Assembly: GCA_051294375.1 (NCBI GenBank)
Contig: CM119271.1
Span: 7,007,632 to 7,071,631, forward strand
Direction of reading: 5' to 3'
Length of the DNA stretch: 64,000 bases
From: Paraspadella gotoi
Taxonomy: Eukaryota; Chaetognatha
Positions 10,301-21,600 of this stretch are shown here, in pieces. The notes under the pieces are model-generated. The model was not told the DNA's origin. It was given only the letters and a program-made list of their open reading frames with translations, and made no database searches. Position numbers and translations under genes: made by a program. Each line of letters begins with the position of its first letter. The first letter of the stretch is position 1.

Positions 10301-13075
10301 ATGTATATAGTTTTATATTAGTAACAATGAATACCTCCCACGCTGTCAGGTCGTCCCCCTCGTCGCCAGTATTAGACGTTTCATTGACGCCTAACGTTTA
10401 TTCAATCGTCGTCAACTGGAGGCCACCCCTTCGTCCCAACGGAAACATTTTGTTTTACGCCGTACGTATTGAGAGTGGATCCTCCGTTCCGAATAGTCTT
10501 AATAGAAAGGCCATAATTTCCGTTCGTTTGGTTGTTGAAATTATACTTTTGAAGACGAAATGGATTCTCCGGATCATGCGACATACTCATTTAATCATCC
10601 AAGGAACAATCTTAACAAAATGTTTCGATTCAAAATTTGGCCTTGTAATTTCCCAGGTCTACGTTTGGACGGACGACGAGTCTTCCCTGCTCACCGACGT
10701 TCGTGGTCCCTTGATTTCGGCAGAAAAAGTTCACACGAACGCGACCGATGTAACGCTTATCGGACTTAAACCCGATACCCGTTACACAGTTTGCGTCGAG
10801 GCCGAGAACGCTGGTAAGACGCATTGAACTATGACAACATAGCTCTCCAAAGCGCTCGACGTCAATTCATTTTAAAACCTGTTTTTATTTATTTTTTTCT
10901 TGACCTCCCTCCAGCCGGACAAGCGCGTGAGTGCGAGCACCAATCGACCACTACTCTCACGGCTCCTACAGTGGCAATAGTGACTACGCCCTTGTCGACC
11001 TATGGCACGAACGACGTTTTCCCTGAAGACGGCGCTACTACCGCTAAGCCCCCCGTCACACTTCCTCCCTGTAAGACCCTTAAAGAAAAGGGTAGTACGT
11101 ACTTAACTAAGATAACTTATTCTTAATCTTTCCACACTCAGCGTCGTCCTTCTTCCAAATACTGAACGATCACATTTACGCGGTGATCGTCTTCATAATC
11201 TTTCTCTTCATTTTGCTCACCATCTTGTTTGGATACTTTATTCGAAAATGCGTCATTTCGAATCGGTAAAACCTTAATACTATTGCCTAAAGCCGTAAAG
11301 CGGTTGTTGCAATTATGTTAATTTGTATCGCAACCTATTCTCTTGAAGACAAAAACGACGACGACGAGCCAAGTATTTGTCGGCGGCGTCGCTGATGCAA
11401 CGCCACGCCTCTCAAACACGCGCGTCGCCGTCCATGGATGACTCTGCGTCGTCAGCGTCTTCCACACTTAATCCGCGGCATGCCGTTCCTTCGTACGGCG
11501 GTGCCACCACTTACTACCCTACCCCTCCTGCAGTTGGAGTCGATGGTGGATCTCCAGTTCGAGTAGGTGGACCCATGATTCCGTCGTCGCGATCTATGAG
11601 TCACGGGATTCCGCCTGTAACCAACCAGGTACTGAATATCATTTATTGCTTGAGAGTCATCGCATACTCGGTATGAGTACATAATATTGGTGATTAACGT
11701 CGTCTTATGAGGAAAACGCATATTATTTTTATTTGAGCAATATATTTCGGTTAACATCGCTTAACCATAGTTCATTTGCGAAGTAAATGCGAGAAAAACA
11801 GTAGGTGTAGCCCAACTCAATTGGGTGAGTCAAAAATTTGGAGCGAGTACATGCTCAAACGAATATTTAGACATTTTTAAGAATACTTTCAATGGACAAA
11901 AATTTCTAATATGGCTCAATACCCTAGTAATTAATTTTAATCGAATTCAAGTTTTTTGCATGTTCGTGAGAGCCTGGAGATTCGTCGTCAAGGGACAGAA
12001 ACGGGAAAAGGCCTCAACGACGATCTGTCTAAATACGTAAACACACACGCATGGAATCTTCTACAAAAACTAAAAGACTATTGAAGATGGCGGGGTTCTT
12101 TCTCTTTCTTTTGAACTTTTGTCCTTAACTTTGACCTCATGTTTCTTTTCACGCTTATTCTCTCTCTTTTAACCAAAATATTTTTTACTTTTTTGTGACT
12201 GTTTTTCTCGCATTTACTTAGCAAATGAACTATTGTTAAGCGATGTTAACTGAAATATATTTCTCAAATAAAAATAATATGCGTTTTCCTCATAAAACGA
12301 TGTTAATCACCAATAATATAATTTATGAAATTGGTACAAGAAATATAATTATGAAATTGGTACTACCAATATAAAAATTATCCATTCATTTAATAAATAA
12401 GCTATCTTGCCCCTGACTTTGGACAGGCTTTGGTGATTTAAGGCCTCTTACGTTTTTCTGTTTTTATCACTTTTTTTTTTTTTTTTTTTAAGGAACACCG
12501 CAACCCTGTTTTCGGTGTGAGAAACCCGCGCTTGGCGAATTCGGCGCATCAACTTCCGCTGGGACGCGGGGGCATCGCCGGTCGGGCGCCCCTTGCATCT
12601 CATGAGGGCGATGCCGCTTTTGACAATCTCGCCTTCGATACAGACGGCGTCGTCGCCGAGGCCGCGCAGAAGGCGTTGCGTCGGCCCTCCCCTCCGACGC
12701 CAAGAACGAGGATGTCGCGGCGCCGTTCGCTGACGCTGCAAGACGGAACCGGCGCTTCAGTCTATCAACACCAACAGATGACGGCGCCCAGACCGGGTGA
12801 GAATCAAGAGATACGTTGAAATTTTTTGTTAATTTTGTTATTTGATTACGGAAATGTTTTATTCATTAATGCGCGAATTTTTGGCAGATGGTACGACGGA
12901 ACCAGAAACTGTCGTGACCCACCGCAACCGCATCAGCCGAAGGGCGGCGGCCGCCATCGCCGCCGACCGTAACCGCCTCAGCGCCGTTGATGTTCTCGGA
13001 TTAGGCGCTAGGGACACCGATTACCTCGTTGACAGCGACATCATGGTTGTCTATAACGAGCGGACCGCTCTGTGA
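4331..13075 (+). CDS. Ig/FN3 type I transmembrane receptor (8 Ig + 5 FN3)
   Basis: Twenty-five exons with consistent phases give about 1687 aa. Exons: 4331-4352, 4430-4573, 4673-4818, 4898-5288, 5379-5720, 5790-5876, 5946-6147, 6214-6451, 6661-6796, 6906-7104, 7176-7486, 7610-7885, 7968-8042, 8111-8300, 8861-9136, 9212-9536, 9792-9950, 10036-10259, 10350-10461, 10657-10813, 10915-11070, 11142-11265, 11349-11628, 12493-12796, 12888-13075. A signal peptide (MFINLIFGFFLVLLSI) spans exons 1-2. Eight Ig domains follow (to about residue 831, each with the Cys, Trp and YxC pattern), then five FN3 domains (845-1337), a Thr/Ser/Pro stalk, one membrane helix near 1400-1422 and a cytoplasmic tail opening RQKRRRRAKYL. 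The tail lacks the FIGQY motif of L1-type proteins. It should be an adhesion or guidance receptor. The domain count fits neither L1 (6+5), Dscam (10+6), DCC (4+6) nor sidekick (6+13), so I give no symbol. The first 22-nt exon is the least certain. Confidence 0.88.
11681..12320. mobile_element. MITE-like element with about 122-bp terminal inverted repeats
   Basis: The left arm (11681-11802) and right arm (12198-12320) are near-identical reverse complements, sharing for example TTGGTGATTAAC, GAGGAAAACGCATATTATTT and GCGAGAAAAACAGT. The 395-bp middle has no transposase frame, so it is non-autonomous. It sits in intron 23 of the Ig/FN3 gene. Its interior (about 11805-11935) shares a block with 63168-63290. 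Confidence 0.9.
12326..12425 (+). repeat. dispersed repeat R1, copy 1
   Basis: Directly follows the MITE-like element. It contains the R1 core (TATGAAATTGGTAC, then ATATAAAAATTATCCATTCA, then AATAAGCTAT and TTGCCCCTGACTT). Related copies lie at about 52533-52620, 63943-64000 and, inverted and partial, 43141-43174. The first line of the core is duplicated here. Confidence 0.75.
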
Positions 13076-14324
13076 ACTATCTTTTCAACGGAGAACCAGA
13101 AAGTGGGAAAAAAAATGCCGAAAAATAAAGAGAAGGAAAAAAAAGTGATAACCAAAGCACGGATACACGAATTGGATCTGGTTTACAAATAAAAAAAATC
13201 GTAACTTTTTATGAATCATTCTCGCGGAATCAAGTAGCGCGTTCGCATTTTTTTCTTTACTTCGTCGTGAAAAGCGTGTCGTCGCTACTTTTTATTTTCT
13301 TGCCTTATGTGACTTTCAATCTCGTCTCGTTCTTCTCGCTTCGCAGTTTCATTTCCATTGTCTGTGGGTGGTTTTTTTTTTATACTCTGTTTTAGAAGTA
13401 CAAATCATTTAATTTAGATTTGTTTTAGCCGAACATCAAATGTCATGTTTTGAAAAAAGTAAACTTTCTCTCGAATCTGATGTTGTTTAGCTCCAAACTG
13501 TTTTAGGCATTATCTTTGGTTAAACCAATTATTTTTTGTTACGCTGTTATCGGGAAGGCCCCGATTCAGTTTTTGTTATGCGTTTAGTTTTTCTTGATAC
13601 ACGTACTTATAAAAATTGTACATCCCCCCACTCACAACTGCTGAGAGGTCGGTTTTAGTTATTTTTAGGTTTCGTTCGTGATTTTTGAATCATCGCACCT
13701 TCTTACTACTAGTCGTTACGTCCGATGTCTTTTGTCTTTTTTCGGTCAATATACTGATAACGATCCAAAGATTTACATGACAATATTCGCATTTCCAGTA
13801 AAGGACTTCTTCCTTACCATCGATATATCGATAAATTGTATGCTAATTTTTAATATAATCTTGGATAATCAAATTATACATACCTCCATTATGTAACTTT
13901 TGATTCCTTTTTAAACTATTTATTTTCACAATTTTATTTTTTTTACCGAACATTCCATCACTCTGAATCTCAGCTAAACAAGATTAATTTTGAAAGCTTT
14001 TCGTTTTAATGCCAAAAATAAAAACGAAATTCTCGTTTGATTTTTTAATAATATTAATGCTTGTAATTTTTTTAAATAATTTCGTTTTCAATTTTTTGCA
14101 TGCTTATTTGTTGCTTTGTCCACGTTAATAGGTTTGGCGGACAGTGGTGCCCAGGAAAACAAAAATATGCCCAATAAAAAAAAATAAATAAATAATAAAT
14201 TAAAAAATATATAAAAAAAAAAAGAAATGCCCAATAGGCGCCCAGGAATGGTAGGACATATCATTATGATGTAAATTGGAAACATGCCGTGCTCTTTGCC
14301 GAATGATTGGCGCCGTCAAGAAAC
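13076..14324. other. 3' UTR of the Ig/FN3 gene and spacer
   Basis: Contains AATAAA-type signals just after the stop (near 13125 and 13187) and long AT-rich sequence. No exon or RNA gene is seen before the galactosyltransferase start. Confidence 0.5.
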
Positions 14325-16742
14325 ATGTTTAAAGGCCAACTACGCAACACTTGCGTTCGCAGAATAGGGAGTGTCTTAGGATTATTCCTAATTCTTTTTC
14401 TCGCGGATCAGCTTGGGTTGTTATTCGAAAAGAAAACGCACTATGTCAAACCCGGTTCGTATTCAATATTAGAATGATGAATCGGTTGAATAAAGATTTT
14501 TTTTTCAGTCGTATAAAAATCAAAATTTTTTTTTTTTTTTAAATATTAAAAATATATTTCCAGCTTGCACGTTTCCTTGCGTCCGAAATGGAACAATATT
14601 TTCCCAACCAGAACGATCATCCTTCGATTGCGACTCTTGTTTCCAATTCAATTATTCACCCGTCATCGTCCCAGCTCAGGCTTGCCGCCCTTCCGCTGGG
14701 GACCGGAAGGGGCGATCGCCGCGTGTCCTCGCCGTCGTTCTTTCATACTATGCCCGCGACGAGCATCGACGAGCCATTCGAGAAACGTGGGCAGGCGATG
14801 GCGATGGAGGAGGAGGCAATCTCGAGACGATTTTCTTGCTGGGGCTCGAGAAGGACGGCGAAAAGAACAGGTGTCGCGTTGAGGCTGTTGAGTCGTGGCT
14901 TATTCCAAATGCTGCTGGGGGGGGAAACGTAATGACCATTATGCAGTAACTTAAACCTTATACGCTTCCCTCTTCTCTCCCCTCACTTTTTTTTTCAGAC
15001 AAATCAAGGAGGAGAGCGAGTTGCGCGGGGACATTTTTCAAGTCCAAACGCTGGAAAGTTATCGGAACGCGACTTTCAAAGTCATATCCGCGCTCAAATG
15101 GATTTCTATCAACTGTCAAAACTTTGATTACATCGTCAAGCTAGACGACGACGTTTATTTGAACAGAGCTAAACTCTTTCGCTACATAGCGACTAAGCAC
15201 AATCCATCCTCCGGGATGTTCTGCAGGGTTCAGCCTTCCGGTAAACCCGACCGGTGAGTGCTTATGCGCGGAACTGGAACATTGTCTGGGATGTGGAAAT
15301 TTTGAAAAAAAAAAGAAGCGACTGTCATTAATCGTTGATGAAAATACGAAACGATGTGAAGAGAATGTTTAATTGACGTCATAAGTTCTGTCGTCGCATA
15401 CTGAAACTCTTTATCATTTGATCCGTTGTTCAGGAGTGCGTCTAGTAAATGGTTCGTGCCTTATGATCAATACCCTTATTTATACTATCCCGGTTACTGC
15501 TACGGGCCTTTTTATGCCTTCTCTTTCTCCGATTTAAACAAAATTGTGAAAAATATTGAAAACGTCCCTTATTTTGATATAGAAGACGTATACATAACCG
15601 GTCTAGTCGCACACAAGGTGAGTTAAATCGTCATTTCCAATCATCAATCATCAAATCGTTTCGTCGACTTCCACAATCTTCTGATTGCAGTCGTTGTTGA
15701 ATCTAACTTTTCGTAATATTTCCAAGGCTTCGGTTCGACGGATTCATTTACAGTCGATAGTTAACATTAGAGAATCTGAATTTCGGAATCTTACTTTCTT
15801 TTCGTCGTGTCTTTACCAAGTAAGTATTGTTTGATATTGTCTCAAATCTTTATGAAACTGTTTTTATAGTACGGATTGGATATTTTTTTTTTAACATTCG
15901 CCCAGATAAGGTTTTTTGCATGATCTTTATTAAGTAGTAGAGGCATTTAATGTTAATACTGTTTTCGACAGTTCACCGTATCGATATTTCACCCATCAAG
16001 ATTTTAAGTTTTTATTTTATTTAAAACGTGTGACTCGTATTTGCGTGCTAACGATTTACGTACATGTTAAGAAGAATTTGACCCCATTTTTTTTTGTCAG
16101 CCTAAGCTAGTAATTTTTTTTAATATTGTTTAAACTTTTTTATGAATTTCGAATTTGTGGGAGAAATAGAAATCTCATTGCAAATGAGAAATATCGTTAA
16201 TTGAAGAAAAAACTTAGTTTAACCAGAAAAATTCTCGTTGAGGGTTAAGTTATTTAAAATTCCAATTCTGATCACTTTCAAAACATTTTCTATATGAAGC
16301 AGGCAGATGGTTAATCATTTTTAAAAGGAAGTTTGCCACTAACTTTATCAAACAATAATTTAATTACGAAAGTTAGGAAGAATATCTTTATATAACATAT
16401 ATGTAGAACATATGAATATAATAACTTTGGATAGCTTATAGAAATACATGATCCGAACGTTTTTCGAAATGTACATATACTTATAAAAAGTGACTTTAAA
16501 ATTGTAACTTGTAAATTATTTTTTTATTGGTGAATTTTTTTCAGCACCACGTCATAGCTTCCCATGGGCATTCCCCTTTTCGTCTACGAAGTATTTGGAG
16601 CGCTGTTCAAAAAGCAACATGTCCTCCGCAATCTTTACAAGAAGACGACGGCGTTGCAATCGAGCGTCGTGGACGCTGCCGTCTTTTTTGTTACACTTTA
16701 TTTTTTTTGGACCGTCTTTTGGATACATGTCATTTTTTTTGA
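14325..16742 (+). CDS. beta-1,3-galactosyltransferase family (GT31) enzyme
   Basis: Six exons with matching phases: 14325-14454, 14564-14870, 14999-15253, 15434-15617, 15691-15819, 16545-16742; 400 aa. The architecture is a Golgi type II membrane protein: a short basic N-terminus (MFKGQLRNTCVRRIG), one hydrophobic anchor (VLGLFLILFLA), a stem, then the catalytic domain. GT31 motifs appear in order: ARDEHRRAIRETW, FLLGL, the metal-binding DxD variant VKLDDDVYLN, YYPGYCYGPFYAFS and the acidic EDVYITGLVAHK. It should transfer Gal, or possibly GalNAc or GlcNAc, from a UDP-sugar in beta-1,3 linkage. The exact donor and acceptor cannot be read from sequence. The C-terminus ends in an unusual hydrophobic, Cys-rich tail after the last conserved block, which may reflect a shifted final exon. 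Confidence 0.9.
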
Positions 16743-16853
16743 TAAACAAAACCGTCTTTTACTTTATATATTTTAACTTTTTAGTTATAAAAATTTTCGC
16801 GAAATTTATACCTTTATTTCCATTAGCAATAATAATTATTTGAAGGAAATTTG

Positions 16854-16895
16854 AATTGTTACAACGATTTAATAATAAAAATCGTTGTAACAATT
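16854..16895. repeat. perfect 17-bp hairpin
   Basis: Arms 16854-16870 and 16879-16895 are exact reverse complements around an 8-nt AT loop. It lies about 110 bp after the galactosyltransferase stop, so it could be in the 3' UTR. Confidence 0.7.
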
Positions 16896-17168
16896 TAATA
16901 ATTCTTGAAAAAAAAATATATATTTCGGACAAAGCTCAGTGGAGTTTGCTAAAATAATAGAATTAATTAGTTTATTTGAATTTATTATTTGGAATTAATT
17001 ATTTTATTTAATCGTTTCTAATTGTATTAAAATAATTCCATTCTTATTATTATCTAATTTCATTGGCCAAGGATGTTCTTTACAAACATGGATGACCTTT
17101 CTAAATACCGAGGCCAAACTTTTTGCGAGATTTAATAATTAACTTTTGAGATTCATAATTGATATACC

Positions 17169-17645
17169 GAAGGCTTCATATTATAAAATGAGGTACCCCT
17201 TTTTTGTGACCAGAATCTGTTCCTACCAAACTACTTGATGGAATTTCATGAAATTTTACATTTAGAGTCCTAATGACGATATAAATGGAACTAATATTCA
17301 ACCCCTGACAAGAGATACTGGGCCCTGGGGGTGGACCCCTTGGGGGCCAAAAAAGCCTAAAATTTTTTTTTCATTTTTTGAAATTTTTTAGTGGCATCAG
17401 GTGCATTGACGTTTTAAACATATAAAAAAAAAACATTTTAAAACTAAAATTGAAAAATTATCAATAATTAAGCATAGTTTGAAGATGCATGGGGCCCCAT
17501 ATCTCAAATATTGAAATTCGCCTCGATAGTTGTATTCACATAGGGATCGTTCATACTAAATTTAAAAAAAGTTGGTCCAGTAGATTTCTCGGAACGTGTT
17601 CTGGTCACACAAAAGGGGTACCTCATTTTATAATATGAAGCCTTC
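17169..17645. mobile_element. MITE-like element, 477 bp, about 57-bp inverted repeats
   Basis: The first 31 nt from 17169 (GAAGGCTTCATATTATAAAA and on) are a perfect reverse complement of the last 31 nt before 17645. The similarity continues with few mismatches through the GTGACCAGAA region to about 57 bp. No reading frame is visible. It is probably a non-autonomous DNA transposon. Confidence 0.88.
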
Positions 17646-18147
17646 TGAATATAATTATTATAAATTATTTGTGAATTATTTAAAATATTCTTAATCATAT
17701 AGTAAATTATACTCATTATACCATATATAAATTAAATAATGAACATCAAATTTAGGGCTGGAATGAAAGCTTCAATGATTAAATTTCTTATTCATATCAG
17801 ACATTAGATTTGAACTCTGACAATTATTGGCATTCCTACCTTTTTCGAGGATTAAAAATATAACGCTTAACAAATTATAGAAACAATTACAATGAGAATT
17901 TTCTTTCTTTGAATTGTTTTTTCTTTTTCGTTGGTGTTTTGACCATCTAACTGTTGTTTACGATAAAATCAAGAAATTGAAAGAAATATAAAAAATGTGA
18001 ACGATCTGAAATTATTGGTCTCCGATCCGTGTTTAAAAGCTAACATAGATAAATAATAAGTTTTGATTACCCTGATTTTAAAATTCCGTTTTTAAAATTA
18101 ATCCTTTTTACCATGGAATCTTGTTATTTTTTTGGCAACAACCAGTC

Positions 18148-18660
18148 ATGGAGTCTCCTTCGGTCGTTCCGGAGAAAAAGCTACGCCTGGGATCAGTGAT
18201 GGCTGATGGAACCCAAGCAGAAAAAACTCTTCGCGTCTTGGATGTCGACGAAACCGCCTCCGTTGATTCCTCATCTCTGGGAGAAGATAGGAGAATTCTT
18301 TGCCAAGTAATGTCCATCATCTTTATCATCATCAAAATATCATTTCTCTTCTTTTGAGTCTAGCTCGATGACGGCGTTGCCAAGGTAAGTAATCATGAGT
18401 CAAACTTCTGTGAGGTAAATATAAAGTAGCATTGAATTGGTCCTTGTTCTTATCGAGGGTAGATTTCCTAAAATTCGTTTTACGCGACGCACGAACCAGA
18501 TATTATTCGCCGAAAAAGGATTTGTTGTTATTATTAAAGATCAAATAAATGTTAATTTATTTTTTGTCAATCCTGTTAAAGTTGTTATTTTTTTTAGTTC
18601 GCTAATTTGAGCGAGTCATTTGCCACAAATGGTTTAATCTTTCAAGTAAAAACGAACTGA
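18148..18660 (+). CDS. hypothetical small coding unit or 5' exons of the Spen-like gene
   Basis: Three in-phase exons (18148-18306, 18364-18384, 18598-18645 or read through to a TGA at 18658-18660) encode a Ser/Asp-rich peptide of about 80 aa beginning MESPSVVPEKKLRLGSV. Splice sites are good, including a polypyrimidine tract before 18598. Read through, it ends 23 bp before the Spen-like ATG. If instead the GT at 18646 is spliced to the AG at 18673-18674, the frame runs straight into the Spen-like frame, but that intron would be only 29 nt. I do not recognise the peptide. Confidence 0.4.
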
Positions 18661-18683
18661 ACTGCTCACTCGAGGTCGTAACG

Positions 18684-21600
18684 ATGAATGGCAGCGTGTT
18701 AAACATCATCAAGAATCTGGGGAAGGCGTTGGACAAGGGCAGCTTTCTGCTATGCATTGAAGATGATCTTGGTCAAAGATTTTGGACGACCTCCGGTGGT
18801 CCGCTAGAGGAGGAGCTGACTAACTCCGGCGGAATAGTGCTGCAGGAGGAGGATACCATCGTCGACGTCTTGGCCAAGTCCCGACAGCGGCCCCACAAAC
18901 CGACGCCGGTCACATCAACGACCGATGGGGAGAACGTTGACGGACGCGGCAGCTTCGGCAAATCCCCGGGAATCGCCCCATCTCAACCCGCGGAAATAGA
19001 TCCTCTAGACGATCCCAACGCCACCAGATCGCTGCTCATCGAAAACATTGACCCGTCGCTGGAGAAGGGAGACCTCAAGTTGCTGCTGGAAACCCAAGGT
19101 CAAGTAGAAAAGCTCATCTTCGACGACCAGACGAGCAAGCACACGACGGCTGCCCACGTGGAATACTACGACATCGACATGGCCGTCCAGGCCAAAAAGG
19201 AACTCGATGGCACCAAGTTGGGTCGTTTTTATCTCATCGTTTCCTTCATGAAAATTCAAACGCGCCTCCTCTGGGTTGGAGGATTAACCAACGAAGTCTC
19301 CGAGAAGGACCTGCGCACGAGCTTTAAAGAATACGGCAACGTCATCAGTGTCGATCGCCTCAGCCCTAACGGGCCTTACGCCTACGTCCTGTTCGAGCAC
19401 GAGCACGCCGCCATCAAAGCCTGCAACACGATGAGGGGGAAATCCATCAACAAGTGTAAGCTCAAGATAGATTTCAGCGATCCGAGCAAATTTTTGGAGC
19501 GCTTTCAAAAGAGAGGTAGCGGCAGCGGCACTCCCTACAAACCAACTCGATCGGCCGACGTTTCTCGGGATGAAATCTCTGCTCCCCTACACTCCACTCC
19601 ATTGGCGCCGCCCGCTCGTAGGGCCAAAGCCGAGCCTCCGCCGGAGGACATCTCTAGCTCGAGTGAGTTTCGTCATCGCCAAGACTCCTCCCCGGCCAAG
19701 ACCAAAACGGAGACTCGCGTGTTCCGGATTCCGGATCGCGAAAGCGACATGGAGTTGGATAGCGGAGACGAGGGAAATCTCGTCGGCAAATCAGTGGGCA
19801 CTAACGGTTCCGGATCATTTAAAGACGACAGTCCGAGGATTAAAGATGAGTTCAAGATGAGGAAGCGCCACGATTCGGGTCGTAAAGTCACCATCGATCG
19901 AGAGGGTAGAAAGCTACACCGGCGGGAAGTCTCAGAATCGGGCGAGGACAGCAGTCAGAGTTCCGGCGATGAAGAGAGCGCTGCCTCGGATCATGAAAGG
20001 AAGCCCATGAAACCCTTCAACATAAAGAGCATCGTTTCTCGCAAGATGAGCGTCGGACAACCCGGCTCCGACGACGAGGATTTTGTCGATTCGAAACCGC
20101 GAAATGGGGACAAGTACGATTACAACAGCCGTATAAGAAAGTCGTCGGATGGAGCGAGGGGGTTCGACTCTGACGTCAAGTGCGTCGTCTGCGGTGACTA
20201 CGGCCACTCCGAGATCGATTGCAAGGGCTCTTCGTCGCGTCATAAGTCGAGGAATCAGTCCGCGGAGGACACCAGCAACATCCAGTGTTCCTTGTGTCTT
20301 GGCCACGGACACATCAACCTCAACTGCCCGAACCAGGGCCCCTCTAACGATCAGGAGAAGGACGGCAACAACGACTACTACATGCTTCACAAGGAACCGG
20401 AGAAGGATAGCAAGGCCTCGCGAAATTTGTATGCGGGCAACATCAGCTCCGACACGACGCGTAAAGACCTCTTCGATTTCTTTGGCAAGTACGGCATCGT
20501 GGAGGCCGTGGACTTGAAGCACGAGGGCAGCCGCAGCGAGGAGGTCAGGCCATACGCCTTCATCCAGTTCTATGATTTAAACATGGCCTTCGACGCTAAA
20601 GTCAACCTCAGCGGCCAATATTTGAACGGCTCCAAGCTCAAGATCGGCTACGGCAAACTGCAACAATCCCCGCTGCTCTGGGTGAGCGGGATCGACACGA
20701 AGATTACCAAGGACGACCTCTATCCCCATTTCAACAAGTTCGGCGTCATTCGAGATATGGATATCAAAAACGACTACGCCCCCGGTTTGGCTTTTATCTT
20801 GTACGAGAGAACGGGATCCGCCGTCGTAGCCTGCCGAGAGATGAGGGGCGTCAAGCTGTTCGGTCATCGCATTCGCACAGATCTCAATGACCCGCACAAG
20901 TACGGGTTCGACCCGGACTCCAACTACAACCGCCGCAAGAACAACTCCATCGATCATGGGTCGGAGAGCGATACTAACGAGCGCGATGACCGAGAAAGGG
21001 AACGCGAACGAGACCGTGAACGCGAACGCGAGCGGGAAAGGGATCGTGAGCGCGATCGAGAAAGAGATCACAGTCGAGACCGCGAAGACGATCGCGATTC
21101 CGTCCGCTCAGACCGTCGGTCAGATAACGACAACTCTAGCGCAGAGGACGCCACCATCAATTTCAGACAAGAAGCGAGAAGAGTTCCCGACAGCGACACT
21201 CTGTCCAAACAGATTTGCGTGATGAACATCGATCCCGAGGTCTCGCAGGACGAGTTGAGGAATCTCTTTGACAACTTTGGAACCGTTGAAAAGTTAAAAA
21301 TCATCAAAAAGACCGACGAGTCGGAGCGTTATCGGGCGATCGTTGGCTTTAAAACCGCGGAGGTTGCCACGTTGGCTTGGAAGGAATTTCGTGGCATGAA
21401 GATCGGCAAAGACAAGCTTTACATTTGCCAAGGTATCCATCAGCCGTTTCTCTTCGACTCGGAGAAGCACGCCATGGTTCCGCTCGTTTTCGTGGGCGGA
21501 ATGCGGGCCACTACGAGCAATCTTCAGATTAGGCGCGCTTTTTATCGCTGCGGCAATGTGCTGAACGTCCGCCGAAGCCGGCGGTATGGAAAACCGCGAA

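Larger units (their letters stand above)
16743..18147. other. AT-rich spacer with inverted repeats
   Basis: Very AT-rich. It holds the hairpin at 16854-16895 and the inverted-repeat element at 17169-17645, listed separately. No coding exon was recognised. Confidence 0.55.

Noticed and set aside
18684-18900. CIDE-N-like or ubiquitin-like fold at the N-terminus of the Spen-like protein
   Set aside because: A few residues (IEDD, EEDTIVDV) recall CIDE-N domains, but the spacing does not fit and no conserved core could be aligned.
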